Source of the DNA: Betaproteobacteria bacterium
GTDB taxonomy: Bacteria > Pseudomonadota > Gammaproteobacteria > Burkholderiales > Thiobacillaceae
NCBI GenBank assembly: GCA_020049415.1
Contig: JAIFKV010000192.1
Coordinates: 1-37,106 of the forward strand
DNA length: 37,106 nt
Reading direction: 5' to 3'
Shown: positions 1 to 7,472 of the stretch, one piece after another
Layout of the letters: every line of letters begins with the position of its first letter
How positions within the stretch are numbered: position 1 is the first letter of the stretch
The notes under the pieces: model-generated
What the model was told of the DNA's origin: nothing
Databases searched by the model: none
The model's input: the letters and a program-made list of their open reading frames with translations, nothing else
Program-made: the position numbers and the translations under genes

Positions 1-87
1 GCCAAGCATGATGAGAACTACATGCCGCCTGAGGCCGCGCAAGCCTTGGAACAAGCAGCAAAAGCACAACAGACGTTAGCGGAATAA
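1..87 (+). CDS. ccmE: Cytochrome c maturation protein CcmE, C-terminal end (partial)
   Basis: The window opens inside a reading frame whose last 28 residues begin AKHDENYMPPE and end in an Ala/Gln-rich tail. The K-H-D-E-N-Y-MPPE motif is typical of the flexible C-terminus of CcmE, the periplasmic heme chaperone that holds heme covalently and passes it to the CcmF/CcmH ligation complex. The heme-binding histidine and the membrane anchor lie upstream of the window. The gene precedes ccmF in the same direction with 73 bases between them, as in other System I clusters. The identification rests on this short tail plus the ccm context. Confidence 0.9.
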   Translation, partial: AKHDENYMPPEAAQALEQAAKAQQTLAE

Positions 88-101
88 AACACCAACACCC
101 A

Positions 102-124
102 AGGCGCCAGTTTGGCCGGCGCCT
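102..124 (+). other. Hairpin between ccmE and ccmF
   Basis: A perfect 7-base inverted repeat (AGGCGCC at 102-108, GGCGCCT at 118-124) encloses a 9-base loop. No run of T follows, so it is not a classical intrinsic terminator. It may stabilise the mRNA end or tune ccmF expression within the operon. The function is inferred only from position. Confidence 0.4.
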
Positions 125-160
125 AATGCCGCATTCAACCGGCACCCTCAAGGAGCACCC

Positions 161-2122
161 ATGATTCCAGAACTCGGCCACTTTGCCCTCATCGTCGCAC
201 TTTTGTTGGCACTTACTCAGGCCATACTGCCGCTGATCGGCGCGCAGCGCGGCAATCTCACGTTGATGTCGGTGGCGCGGCCGGCGGCACAGGGACAATT
301 CGTCTTCTCTCTGTTGGCATTCGGCTGTCTTGCCTATTCCTTCATGGTCAACGACTTTTCGGTCGAGAACGTAGCGAGCAATTCTTTCTCGCAACTGCCG
401 GAGATTTATCGCCTGACCGCCACCTGGGGTTCGCATGAGGGTTCATTGCTGCTGTGGGTGCTGATTCTTGGCTTCTGGACTACCGCCGTCTCGGTCTTCT
501 CGCGGCACTTGCCGGATGACATGGTGGCACGGGTGCTGGGGGTGATGGGCTTGATCTCGGTTGGTTTTCTCGCTTTTCTGTTGACTACTTCGAATCCATT
601 CGATCGTCTTATTCCCGCCGCCGTTGACGGTCGCGACATGAATCCGCTGTTGCAGGACTGGGGCATGATCATTCATCCGCCGATGCTGTACATGGGTTAT
701 GTCGGTTTCGCGGTCGCCTTTGCCTTTGCTATCGCGGCGCTGCTTTCAGGTCGACTCGACGCCGCCTGGGCGCGCTGGTCGCGGCCATGGACCACGGTGG
801 CCTGGGCATTCCTGACCTTGGGTATCATGCTCGGCAGTTGGTGGGCGTATCGCGAACTGGGCTGGGGCGGCTGGTGGTTCTGGGATCCGACTGAAAACGC
901 CTCGTTCATGCCCTGGATTGCCGGCACAGCATTGATTCACTCGCTGGCTGTCACCGAAAAGCGTGGCGCATTCAAGGCCTGGACCGTGCTGTTGGCGCTG
1001 GTGGCGTTCTCGCTGTCGCTGCTAGGCACCTTCCTGGTGCGCTCCGGCGTGCTGTCTTCCGTCCATGCGTTTGCCACCGACCCGGCGCGCGGCGCATTCA
1101 TCCTTGGTTTCCTGGTCTTTGTCATCGGTGGTTCGCTGGCGTTGTATGCCTGGCGCGCGCCGAAGATGCTGAGCGGCGGTCGATTTGCCTGGTTTTCTCG
1201 CGAGGCGCTGTTGCTGGGCAATAACGTTGTTCTGCTCGCCGCGTTGGGCGCGGTGTTGCTGGGCACCTTGTATCCGTTGCTGATCGATGCGCTGGGCATG
1301 GGCAAGATTTCCGTCGGACCTCCCTACTTCAATGCCGTGTTCGTGCCGCTGATGGCGCCGGCGCTGTTCCTGATGGGGATCGGCCCGCTGGCGCGCTGGA
1401 AAGAAGCCAGCCTGCCGGACATGGTGTCGCGCCTGAAATGGGCGCTGGCGATCTCGGTGGCCACCGGCATTCTGTTGCCGTTGACGCTGAAGGGCTTCAA
1501 TCCCTGGGCGACATTCGGTTTTGCCATGGCGATGTGGATCTTGCTGACGGTGTTGATCGGATTCCGCGAGCGTCTGAAGAACGGTGCCCGCTTGTCCTCG
1601 CTGACCCGCTCCTTCTGGGGCATGCAGCTGGCGCACTTCGGCATGGCGGTGGGCGTCGCCGGCATCACTGTGGTTGCCAACTATCAGGAGGAGCGCGATG
1701 TGCGGATGAACATTGGCGACCATACCGAATTGGCTGGCTACACCTTCACCTTTCAGGGCACCACGGAACATCAGGGGCCGAATTACCGTGCCGCCAGAGG
1801 TACGGTGGAAGTCAGCAAGAACGGCAAGAAATTGTATGAGTTGCATCCGGAAAAACGCATCTATAACGCCTCCGGCATGCCGATGACGGAAGCTTCGATT
1901 CAGCCCGCCCTGTTCGACGATATCTACGTTGCGCTTGGCGAGCCGCTGGATGAACAAGCGCAGACCTGGGCGGTACGGGTGTTCCATAAGCCGTTCATCA
2001 ACTGGCTCTGGTTGGGTGCGTTGTTCATGGTAATCGGCGGTTTCCTGGCCGCCGCTGACCGGCGCTATCGCATCGCCGTCAAAGCCGCAGCACCCGCTGG
2101 CGCGGCCGCGCAGGGAGCCTGA
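161..2122 (+). CDS. ccmF: Cytochrome c heme lyase subunit CcmF
   Basis: CcmF is the integral membrane core of the System I holocytochrome c synthetase. It takes heme from CcmE and, with CcmH/CcmI, attaches it to the CXXCH cysteines of apocytochrome c in the periplasm. The 653-residue length is normal for the family. Hydrophobic segments run through most of the protein. The tryptophan-rich WWD heme-handling motif (WGGWWFWDPTENAS) is at about residues 235-248. Conserved histidines are visible near 172 (IHPPMLYMGY), 260 and 302. A soluble periplasmic stretch lies at about 510-610, before the last membrane helix. The ATG follows an AAGGAG-like ribosome site. The stop is one base away from ccmG, so the genes are co-transcribed and probably translationally coupled. 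Confidence 0.97.
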   Translation: MIPELGHFALIVALLLALTQAILPLIGAQRGNLTLMSVARPAAQGQFVFSLLAFGCLAYSFMVNDFSVENVASNSFSQLPEIYRLTATWGSHEGSLLLWVLILGFWTTAVSVFSRHLPDDMVARVLGVMGLISVGFLAFLLTTSNPFDRLIPAAVDGRDMNPLLQDWGMIIHPPMLYMGYVGFAVAFAFAIAALLSGRLDAAWARWSRPWTTVAWAFLTLGIMLGSWWAYRELGWGGWWFWDPTENASFMPWIAGTALIHSLAVTEKRGAFKAWTVLLALVAFSLSLLGTFLVRSGVLSSVHAFATDPARGAFILGFLVFVIGGSLALYAWRAPKMLSGGRFAWFSREALLLGNNVVLLAALGAVLLGTLYPLLIDALGMGKISVGPPYFNAVFVPLMAPALFLMGIGPLARWKEASLPDMVSRLKWALAISVATGILLPLTLKGFNPWATFGFAMAMWILLTVLIGFRERLKNGARLSSLTRSFWGMQLAHFGMAVGVAGITVVANYQEERDVRMNIGDHTELAGYTFTFQGTTEHQGPNYRAARGTVEVSKNGKKLYELHPEKRIYNASGMPMTEASIQPALFDDIYVALGEPLDEQAQTWAVRVFHKPFINWLWLGALFMVIGGFLAAADRRYRIAVKAAAPAGAAAQGA

Positions 2123-2123
2123 T

Positions 2124-2645
2124 ATGAAACGCTGGATTCCGCTCATCGTATTCCTGATCCTGGTCGGTTTCTTCGCCAAGGGCCTGTTCCTCAATCCGCG
2201 TGAAGTGCCTTCGCCGTTCATCGGCAAGGCTGCGCCGGCCTTCACATTGCCAGTCGTTGGGGATGCGAATACATCGTTCAGTCCCGCCGACATGAAGGGC
2301 AAGGTCTGGGTGATGAATGTCTGGGCGCCCTGGTGCGTCTCCTGCCGGCAGGAACATGGTCTGCTGATGGCCTTGGCGCAGAGTCAGCCGACCCCCATCG
2401 TCGGGCTCAACTGGAAGGACAAGCAGCGCGAAGCAGAACAACTTCTGGCACAGCAAGGAAGCCCCTATTTCGCGGTGCCGAATGATCTTTCCGGCAAGGT
2501 CGGCATCGACTATGGCGTCACCGGCACACCGGAAACCTATGTCATTGACAAGGAAGGCATCGTGCGCATGAAACATGTCGGTCCGATCAGTCCGGATATC
2601 TGGAAAGAGAAATTCGAACCGAAACTGAAGGAGTTGGGCGTATGA
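2124..2645 (+). CDS. ccmG: Thiol:disulfide interchange protein CcmG/DsbE
   Basis: This is a membrane-anchored periplasmic thioredoxin of 173 residues that reduces the apocytochrome (or CcmH) cysteines before heme attachment. An N-terminal signal anchor spans about residues 4-22. The active site is WCVSC (C71 and C74), inside a thioredoxin fold with the family stretch NVWAPWC. The cis-proline loop is in TGTPETYVID near residue 139. It begins one base after ccmF and overlaps the start of ccmH by four bases, which indicates translational coupling. All key residues are present. Confidence 0.96.
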   Translation: MKRWIPLIVFLILVGFFAKGLFLNPREVPSPFIGKAAPAFTLPVVGDANTSFSPADMKGKVWVMNVWAPWCVSCRQEHGLLMALAQSQPTPIVGLNWKDKQREAEQLLAQQGSPYFAVPNDLSGKVGIDYGVTGTPETYVIDKEGIVRMKHVGPISPDIWKEKFEPKLKELGV

Positions 2646-3127
2646 GTCGGGGACGTATGAGTTGGCAACTTTTCAGCAGATCGTTGCTGTTTTCACTGGC
2701 GCTTGTTTCTGCGCCGGCGGCTTGGGCCGCCGAAGCCGAGTCGATCGGCGCCGATCCGGCGATCGAGCAACGCATGATCAAACTGTCGGAAGAACTGCGT
2801 TGCCTGGTCTGCCAGAATGAATCGCTGGCCGGTTCGCACGCCGAACTGGCGGAAGATCTGCGCGAGGAAATTCGCGTCCAGATGAAGGCCGGCAAAGACG
2901 ACAAGGAAGTCATCAACTACCTCACCACCCGTTACGGCGACTTCGTGTTGTACCGCCCGCCTTTCAAGCCACTGACCTTGCTGCTCTGGTTCGGCCCCGC
3001 GCTGTTCCTCGCGCTGGGCGCCGGAGTCTGGTATTTCACGCTGAAGAAGCGCCGCAACCTCAAAGAAACGCCGGTCGACGAAAAGCAACTTGCCGCCGCC
3101 GCTCACTTACTGGAAGACAACAAATGA
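2642..3127 (+). CDS. ccmH: Cytochrome c biogenesis protein CcmH (CcmL/NrfF type)
   Basis: This is the periplasmic thioreductase part of the heme ligation complex. It has a signal peptide (about residues 1-29), the conserved redox motif LRCLVCQN (C54 and C57), the helical NrfF/CcmH domain, and a C-terminal membrane helix at about 110-133. At 161 residues it is the short form, matching organisms where the C-terminal TPR part is a separate gene (ccmI, next). Start: a GGAG at the end of ccmG sits 8 bases before the ATG. A second ATG five codons on is a weaker alternative. Four-base overlaps on both sides show tight coupling. Confidence 0.95.
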   Translation: MSRGRMSWQLFSRSLLFSLALVSAPAAWAAEAESIGADPAIEQRMIKLSEELRCLVCQNESLAGSHAELAEDLREEIRVQMKAGKDDKEVINYLTTRYGDFVLYRPPFKPLTLLLWFGPALFLALGAGVWYFTLKKRRNLKETPVDEKQLAAAAHLLEDNK

Positions 3128-4401
3128 ATCCTTTTTGGTCCGTCACCCTGTTCTGGGTCGCCGCTGTCGTATGTGTCGCCATCGCCCTGGCTTTTGTTTT
3201 GCCGCCGCTGTTACGCAAAAAAGAAGTCGCCGCCAAAGCCGCGCGGCGCGATATCAATATTGCCGTCTATCGCGATCAGATGAAAGAAATGGAGGCCGAC
3301 CGCGCCAATAGCCTGCTGTCGGAAGAACAGTATCAAGTCAGCAAGCTGGAACTGGAAAGCCGCCTTGCGGAAGATGCGCTCAGCAAAGCCGATCTGGCGA
3401 TGGCGCCGGTCGCCAGTCGCCGCCTTGGTTTTACCCTTGCGGGCGTGCTGCCGGTCGCCGCTTTCGGTTTGTATTTTGTGCTCGGTAATCCGATGTCGTT
3501 GATCGCCATCGCCGAAGCGCAGGCGAACCCGCCGATACCTCAGGGCGCGCAGGGCGAGCACGACATCATGCAGATGATTCAGAAGGTCGAGGAAAAAACC
3601 AAGACCGATCCAGATGATGTCGAAGCCTGGACTATTCTCGGAAAAACCTACGCTGCGGTGGGCCATTGGCCGGAGGCACTGAACGCCTATGGAAAGGCGA
3701 TCAAACTGAAGCCCGATGTCCCCGCCGTGATGACTGGTTATGCCGAAGCGCTGGCGATCAGCCGCAACCGGGTGTTGAAGGGCGAGCCGATGATGCTGGT
3801 ATTGCAGGCGCTGGAAAAAGATCCGAATGACATCAAGGGTCTCGAATTGGCCGCCATCGGGTCGTTTCAGGACAAAAATTTCGCCCAGGCCGCTTTTTAC
3901 TTCAAGCATCTGCACAAGCAACTGCCGCCGGATTCGCCTTACGCGCAGGATGTGCTGGAAGCGCAGAAGGAAGCCAACAAATTGGCGCGTGGCAGCATGA
4001 CCGGGATGGATAACCTGGCCGATCAGCCGTCGGCGGCAACGGACAAGTCGGCAACCACGGGTTTGACTATCCAGGGCACGGTCGATGTTGCACCGGCTTT
4101 CAAGGGCAAAATCAGCGACAAGGATGTCATCTTCCTGTTTGCACGCTCCGCTGGCGGCGGCGCTCCGGTCGCCGCAATCCGCGCCACTGCGGTGAAGTTT
4201 CCGCTGGAGTTCGAGTTGTCTGATGCGATGGCGATGAACCCGGACAACAAACTGTCCAATTTCAAGGAAGTGAACCTCGCCGTGCGGGTTTCCAAAACCG
4301 GAGACCCGATGGGCGCCGCCGGTGATCTTGAAGGGACTTTGACCGCTATCAAGGTGGGTTCGAAGAACGTCAAGTTGACTATCGACAAGGTCAAACCCTG
4401 A
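3124..4401 (+). CDS. ccmI: Cytochrome c biogenesis protein CcmI (TPR apocytochrome chaperone)
   Basis: CcmI binds the C-terminus of apocytochromes c and presents them to CcmH/CcmF. The 425-residue protein has two membrane helices (about 4-26 and 100-121) separated by a cytoplasmic loop rich in charged residues and Glu/Leu heptads. A periplasmic TPR region follows at about 147-290 (for example DDVEAWTILGKTYAAVGHWPEAL), then a beta-rich C-terminal domain at about 315-425 as in other fused CcmI proteins. It overlaps ccmH by four bases and is the last gene of the cluster, followed by a strong terminator. Confidence 0.93.
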   Translation: MNPFWSVTLFWVAAVVCVAIALAFVLPPLLRKKEVAAKAARRDINIAVYRDQMKEMEADRANSLLSEEQYQVSKLELESRLAEDALSKADLAMAPVASRRLGFTLAGVLPVAAFGLYFVLGNPMSLIAIAEAQANPPIPQGAQGEHDIMQMIQKVEEKTKTDPDDVEAWTILGKTYAAVGHWPEALNAYGKAIKLKPDVPAVMTGYAEALAISRNRVLKGEPMMLVLQALEKDPNDIKGLELAAIGSFQDKNFAQAAFYFKHLHKQLPPDSPYAQDVLEAQKEANKLARGSMTGMDNLADQPSAATDKSATTGLTIQGTVDVAPAFKGKISDKDVIFLFARSAGGGAPVAAIRATAVKFPLEFELSDAMAMNPDNKLSNFKEVNLAVRVSKTGDPMGAAGDLEGTLTAIKVGSKNVKLTIDKVKP

Positions 4402-4422
4402 TTTCGGCGTCAATTCCCGCTT

Positions 4423-4452
4423 AAAAAAGCCCGCCATGCGCGGGCTTTTTTT
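4423..4452. terminator. Bidirectional intrinsic terminator after ccmI
   Basis: GCCCGC (4429-4434) pairs with GCGGGC (4440-4445) around a 5-base loop. The stem is flanked by six A on the left (4423-4428) and seven T on the right (4446-4452), so it can stop transcription from both strands. It ends the ccm operon and faces the end of the minus-strand kinase gene, which stops at 4590. Confidence 0.92.
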
Positions 4453-4589
4453 ATATGGTCAAAACACACAGCGTTGCTGTCCCTGAACAAGAAAAGCCGT
4501 AACAGGATTGGGTCGGTGACACCTCGAAGTCCTGCTCCGGACGGGTTGGTGGTCGACCATTGCAGCCGTTTTCTACGCGATCAATCGTT

Positions 4590-5903
4590 TTAACCTGCCA
4601 CCATTGGCAGGCTGATCCAGGCGGCCAGGCCACCTTCCGGTCGGTTCTCCAGCCAGACTCGCCAGCCATTCGCCTGCGCCAGTTGGCGCACGATCGCCAG
4701 TCCCAGGCCGGTGCCGCCAGTTGCCGGGTTGCGCGAGGATTCAACCCGGTGGAATGGACGGAATACCGCTTCCAGTTGGTCTGCCGGGATGCCCGGCCCG
4801 CTGTCGAGTACGCCAATTCGGCAAACGCCTTCATTTGCTTCGACGCGCAGTTCTATGCCGCTTTTGCCGGCGTAGCGCTGGGCATTGGTCAAAAAATTGT
4901 CGAGCACGCGGCGCAGCGCTGCCGGTGCAAGTTGGAGTTGGAGCAACGGGGCGCGGACAGTGACTTGGGTTCCCATTTCGCGTGCCCGCTCAGCCAGTTC
5001 GTTCAGCAAAGCGGTTAGATCGACGGTGGTCGCGGCTTCCTGACCCAGGCCGCGCGCCAAGTTCAGCATATCCCGCACCAGGGTGTTCATTTCCTCGACA
5101 TCCTGATCCAGGCGAGCGATCCAGGCTGGGTCGGGGCGACGTTCCTGCATCTCCAGCGCCAGCCGCATGCGCGCCAGCGGTGTGCGCAAGTCGTGTGACA
5201 GCCCGGCCAGCAGGGTTGTGCGTGCATCAAGCAGGTCGCGCACCTGAATAACCAGCTGATTGAAACGATGGGCGAGTGCGGCAAGCTCGCGCGGGCCGGA
5301 TTCGGGCAGCATTTCGGGGGTTTCTCCACGTCCCAGCGCGGCGGCGGCCAAGTCGAATCGTTCGAGCGGCGCGACGGTGCGGCGGGCCAGCCACCAAGCC
5401 GCGACCCCGGCCAGGAGAAGGCCGGTGGCAAGCGTCAATATTCCCGCCAGTAAAGGCTGAGGGCCGACGCGATCATGCGAAAACCCCGCCCATAAAAGTC
5501 GCCCACCGCTGGGGATGCCGACCCAATGCCAGATTTCACCTGCGCGCGTCTCGCTCGACAGGGTCACGGCCATCCCGGCGCGCCGCGTCAATTCCGACTC
5601 GAACTTGCGTATATAGGGGCCGCCTTTGCTGGTCGCCGCTGCCCCAGCCGGTTTTTCGGCGGCGAGAAACAATCCATGTGCGGCCACCAGTTCGCGCTCG
5701 AACGCGGGTCGGGTTTCGGGCGGCAACTCGCTCCAGGTCTGGGCGGAGAGGACGATGAGTCCGGCCAGGTCACTGGCGGCACGGAGGGCCATCGGCAGCA
5801 TGAGAAAAAACACCACCGCCAGCGCCGCAAGAATCTCGAACAGCACAAACACCAAGCCTAGCCGGATCGCGTTTTGCTGGCTAAGGCTGAGGCCGCTGCG
5901 CAT
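4590..5903 (-). CDS. envZ: EnvZ-type membrane sensor histidine kinase
   Basis: This is an inner-membrane two-component kinase of 437 residues. A first membrane helix (about 16-40) and a second (about 151-173) bracket a periplasmic sensor segment of about 110 residues. A HAMP linker follows (about 174-228). The dimerisation domain has the EnvZ-like H-box SHDLRTPLARMR, with the phosphorylated His at 237. The ATPase domain shows the N-box DNFLTNAQRYA (N336, N340), G1 DSGPG (367-371) and G2 TGGTGLGL (395-402). It lies 6 bases downstream of the OmpR-type regulator on the same strand, so the two form one operon. The H-box and pairing favour EnvZ over generic kinases; the stimulus is not visible. 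Confidence 0.88.
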   Translation of the reverse strand: MRSGLSLSQQNAIRLGLVFVLFEILAALAVVFFLMLPMALRAASDLAGLIVLSAQTWSELPPETRPAFERELVAAHGLFLAAEKPAGAAATSKGGPYIRKFESELTRRAGMAVTLSSETRAGEIWHWVGIPSGGRLLWAGFSHDRVGPQPLLAGILTLATGLLLAGVAAWWLARRTVAPLERFDLAAAALGRGETPEMLPESGPRELAALAHRFNQLVIQVRDLLDARTTLLAGLSHDLRTPLARMRLALEMQERRPDPAWIARLDQDVEEMNTLVRDMLNLARGLGQEAATTVDLTALLNELAERAREMGTQVTVRAPLLQLQLAPAALRRVLDNFLTNAQRYAGKSGIELRVEANEGVCRIGVLDSGPGIPADQLEAVFRPFHRVESSRNPATGGTGLGLAIVRQLAQANGWRVWLENRPEGGLAAWISLPMVAG

Positions 5904-5909
5904 GGCGGA

Positions 5910-6638
5910 TCAGGATGCCGAGCCACGCGGGTTGAACAAATAGCCCTCGCCACGCACGGTGCGGATGTAGATCGGGTTGGCATGGTCGGGCTCGAGCTTG
6001 CGCCGCAGACGCGCCACCCGAATATCGATGGTGCGGTCGTTGGGGTCCCAGTCGTAGCCTTTCAGCTGATCCATCAGTATGTCGCGGGTCAACACTCGAT
6101 TGGGGCGTTCGGTAAATACTTTAAGCAGATCGAATTCTGCGCTGGAGAGACCCAGATCAATCTCGTCTCTCAGCAAACGTCGGGCCGCCAGGTCGAGATA
6201 GTAGGGACCGAAGCGGTATGCCTCTTGCGTTGATGCGGATGCCGTGCCGGGCGGGGTCTGTGAGCGCCTCAGCAGCGCCCGCAGTCGGGCGAGCAGTTCA
6301 CGCGGGCTGAAAGGCTTGGCCAGGTAATCGTCGGCGCCCATTTCGAGTCCCACCACCCGGTCGATCTCCTCACCGCGGGCGGAGAGGATCAGAACCGGGA
6401 TGGATGCCGCCGCGCCCGATTGCGCGCGCAAGGCGCGCGTCAGCGTCAGACCGTCTTCGCCGGGCAGCATCAGGTCCAGCACGATGGCGTCCGGCAAGGA
6501 TTGCGCAATGGCATCACGCATGCCAGCACCATCGCCAGCCAGATCGACGACAAAGCCGGTATCGGTCAAATAGGCGGAGAGCAACTCCCGCAAGGCGGGG
6601 TCGTCGTCCACCACTAATATGCGCACAGGAAGATTCAT
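5910..6638 (-). CDS. ompR: OmpR-family response regulator
   Basis: This DNA-binding response regulator has 242 residues. The receiver domain (about 5-120) has the acidic pocket D11-D13, phosphoacceptor D55 (AIVLDLMLPGEDG), S86 and K108. The C-terminal winged helix (about 140-236) carries the OmpR/PhoB pattern (LSSAEFDLL, RTIDIRVARLRRKLE, IRTVRGEGYLF). The RTIDI...RLRRKLE stretch and LPGEDGL resemble true OmpR. It is first in the operon with the EnvZ-type kinase. No convincing Shine-Dalgarno stands before the ATG. Targets cannot be read from this window; porin or envelope genes are the family expectation. Confidence 0.9.
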   Translation of the reverse strand: MNLPVRILVVDDDPALRELLSAYLTDTGFVVDLAGDGAGMRDAIAQSLPDAIVLDLMLPGEDGLTLTRALRAQSGAAASIPVLILSARGEEIDRVVGLEMGADDYLAKPFSPRELLARLRALLRRSQTPPGTASASTQEAYRFGPYYLDLAARRLLRDEIDLGLSSAEFDLLKVFTERPNRVLTRDILMDQLKGYDWDPNDRTIDIRVARLRRKLEPDHANPIYIRTVRGEGYLFNPRGSAS

Positions 6639-6770
6639 GCCAGCAGTGTAATCGTGGACCGAAGCGGACAGGCGGGCGGGCTACACGTTGATACAAAGCG
6701 ATACATGCCGCTACATGTCGGTAAAGGATTGGCCACACCGCAAGACCAGAATGCGCAGTATCGAAACCAA

Positions 6771-6831
6771 GGAGCCTGTCTGACTTTGGAATCGTCGGCT
6801 GAAAATCGACGACCAAAGTCCGACAGGCTCC
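6771..6831. repeat. 61 bp near-perfect hairpin, member of a small dispersed repeat
   Basis: GGAGCCTGTC-T-GACTTTGG (6771-6789) pairs with CCAAAGTC-C-GACAGGCTCC (6812-6831), with one mismatch. The interior TCGTCG/CGACGA continues the stem to a 9-base loop. The right arm recurs at 10364-10391 with few changes, and its tip CCGACAGGCTCC recurs at 16688-16699. The structure fits a mobile palindromic repeat or a mini-element end. It lies between the divergently read ompR gene and the small gene at 6858, so it could also affect either transcript. Confidence 0.7.
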
Positions 6832-6857
6832 CAGGCGAACTGACTGCTTAATCTGGA

Positions 6858-7199
6858 ATGATCATGCAAAGTGCAATTTTCCCCATCCTGTTCTGCGCCC
6901 TTCTTGCTCCCGCTCTGGCTGCGGCGGAAGGGGGAGAAGGCGCGCCGCGCCGGCCGCTCGATCTCTCCTTGCCGCGCGATTTTCGCCCCGATACCTGGAA
7001 CCCGCCAACCGCCGGAGCCGCTACTTCTCTGCCTGATATCGGCCAGCCGCCGATTGCTCATGCCGATCATTCACGGGGCGGCGGCGGGCGACGAAATGAT
7101 CTTCCTTACGGATCCGGTTTCGAGGCCCGGCAAAGCGGTGGCAGCAGCGGTAGCACCAGTGGCGGCGGGAATCGGCGAGGCGGGGGACGGGGACGCTGA
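6858..7199 (+). CDS. Small secreted Gly/Arg-rich protein, unknown function
   Basis: This 113-residue frame starts with a signal peptide (hydrophobic run to about residue 21, predicted cut near ALA-AAE). A proline-rich middle follows (PRDFRPDTWNPPT). The C-terminal third is low-complexity and rich in Gly, Ser and Arg (about 74-113). No domain is recognised. The start is uncertain: no good ribosome site precedes ATG 6858 or ATG 6864. The signal peptide argues for a real exported protein, while the low-complexity tail means chance coding cannot be excluded. Confidence 0.5.
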   Translation: MIMQSAIFPILFCALLAPALAAAEGGEGAPRRPLDLSLPRDFRPDTWNPPTAGAATSLPDIGQPPIAHADHSRGGGGRRNDLPYGSGFEARQSGGSSGSTSGGGNRRGGGRGR

Positions 7200-7231
7200 A
7201 GCTGAAATTCAAATATGGGCTTCAACTCTTT

Positions 7232-7390
7232 GCGACTGTCCATGAATAACCTGGGCAGTGATGGGTGTGCTGGTGGGATGCGGTGCAAGGCGCCGGTCGA
7301 GCAGCATGGTCATTCCCTTCAAGCGACCGGCAACGCAGTACCGCGCCCACCCGTGCAGCCAGAATGTCCTGGTTATTCATGGACAGTCGC
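7232..7390. mobile_element. MITE-like 159 bp palindromic element
   Basis: The outer 20 bases at 7232-7251 are the exact reverse complement of 7371-7390. The symmetry continues imperfectly inward (for example GGTGGG...CGGT matching ACCG...CCCACC) to a last matching block CCGGTCG at 7293-7299 against CGACCGG at 7324-7330. That makes two arms of about 67 bases around a 24-base centre. No reading frame of substance is inside. Terminal inverted repeats without a transposase are what a miniature inverted-repeat transposable element looks like. No clear target duplication is seen: the flanks are T-rich (CTCTTT on the left, seven T on the right). The T-run after the right arm could also let it act as a terminator. 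Confidence 0.65.
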
Positions 7391-7397
7391 TTTTTTT

Positions 7398-7429
7398 CTG
7401 CCACTTCTTGATCGACCATGAAGTGGCAG
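7398..7429. other. 10 bp stem-loop in the leader of the DUF2202 lipoprotein gene
   Basis: CTGCCACTTC (7398-7407) and GAAGTGGCAG (7420-7429) form a perfect 10-base stem with a 12-base loop, 43 bases before the start codon at 7473. It could be a leader regulatory hairpin or an operator. Its role is inferred from position only. Confidence 0.5.
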
Positions 7430-7472
7430 CCCAACTATTTACAACAACTTTTTAACCAGAAAAGAGAACCTC

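Noticed and set aside
1022-2302. A 426-codon open frame on the minus strand inside ccmF
   Set aside because: It is the complement of an obviously real gene; composition is Arg/Gln/His-rich with no domain, a frame shadow typical of GC-rich DNA.
3211-4437. A 408-codon open frame on the minus strand opposite ccmI
   Set aside because: Same reason: it is antisense to a conserved gene and shows no protein family features.
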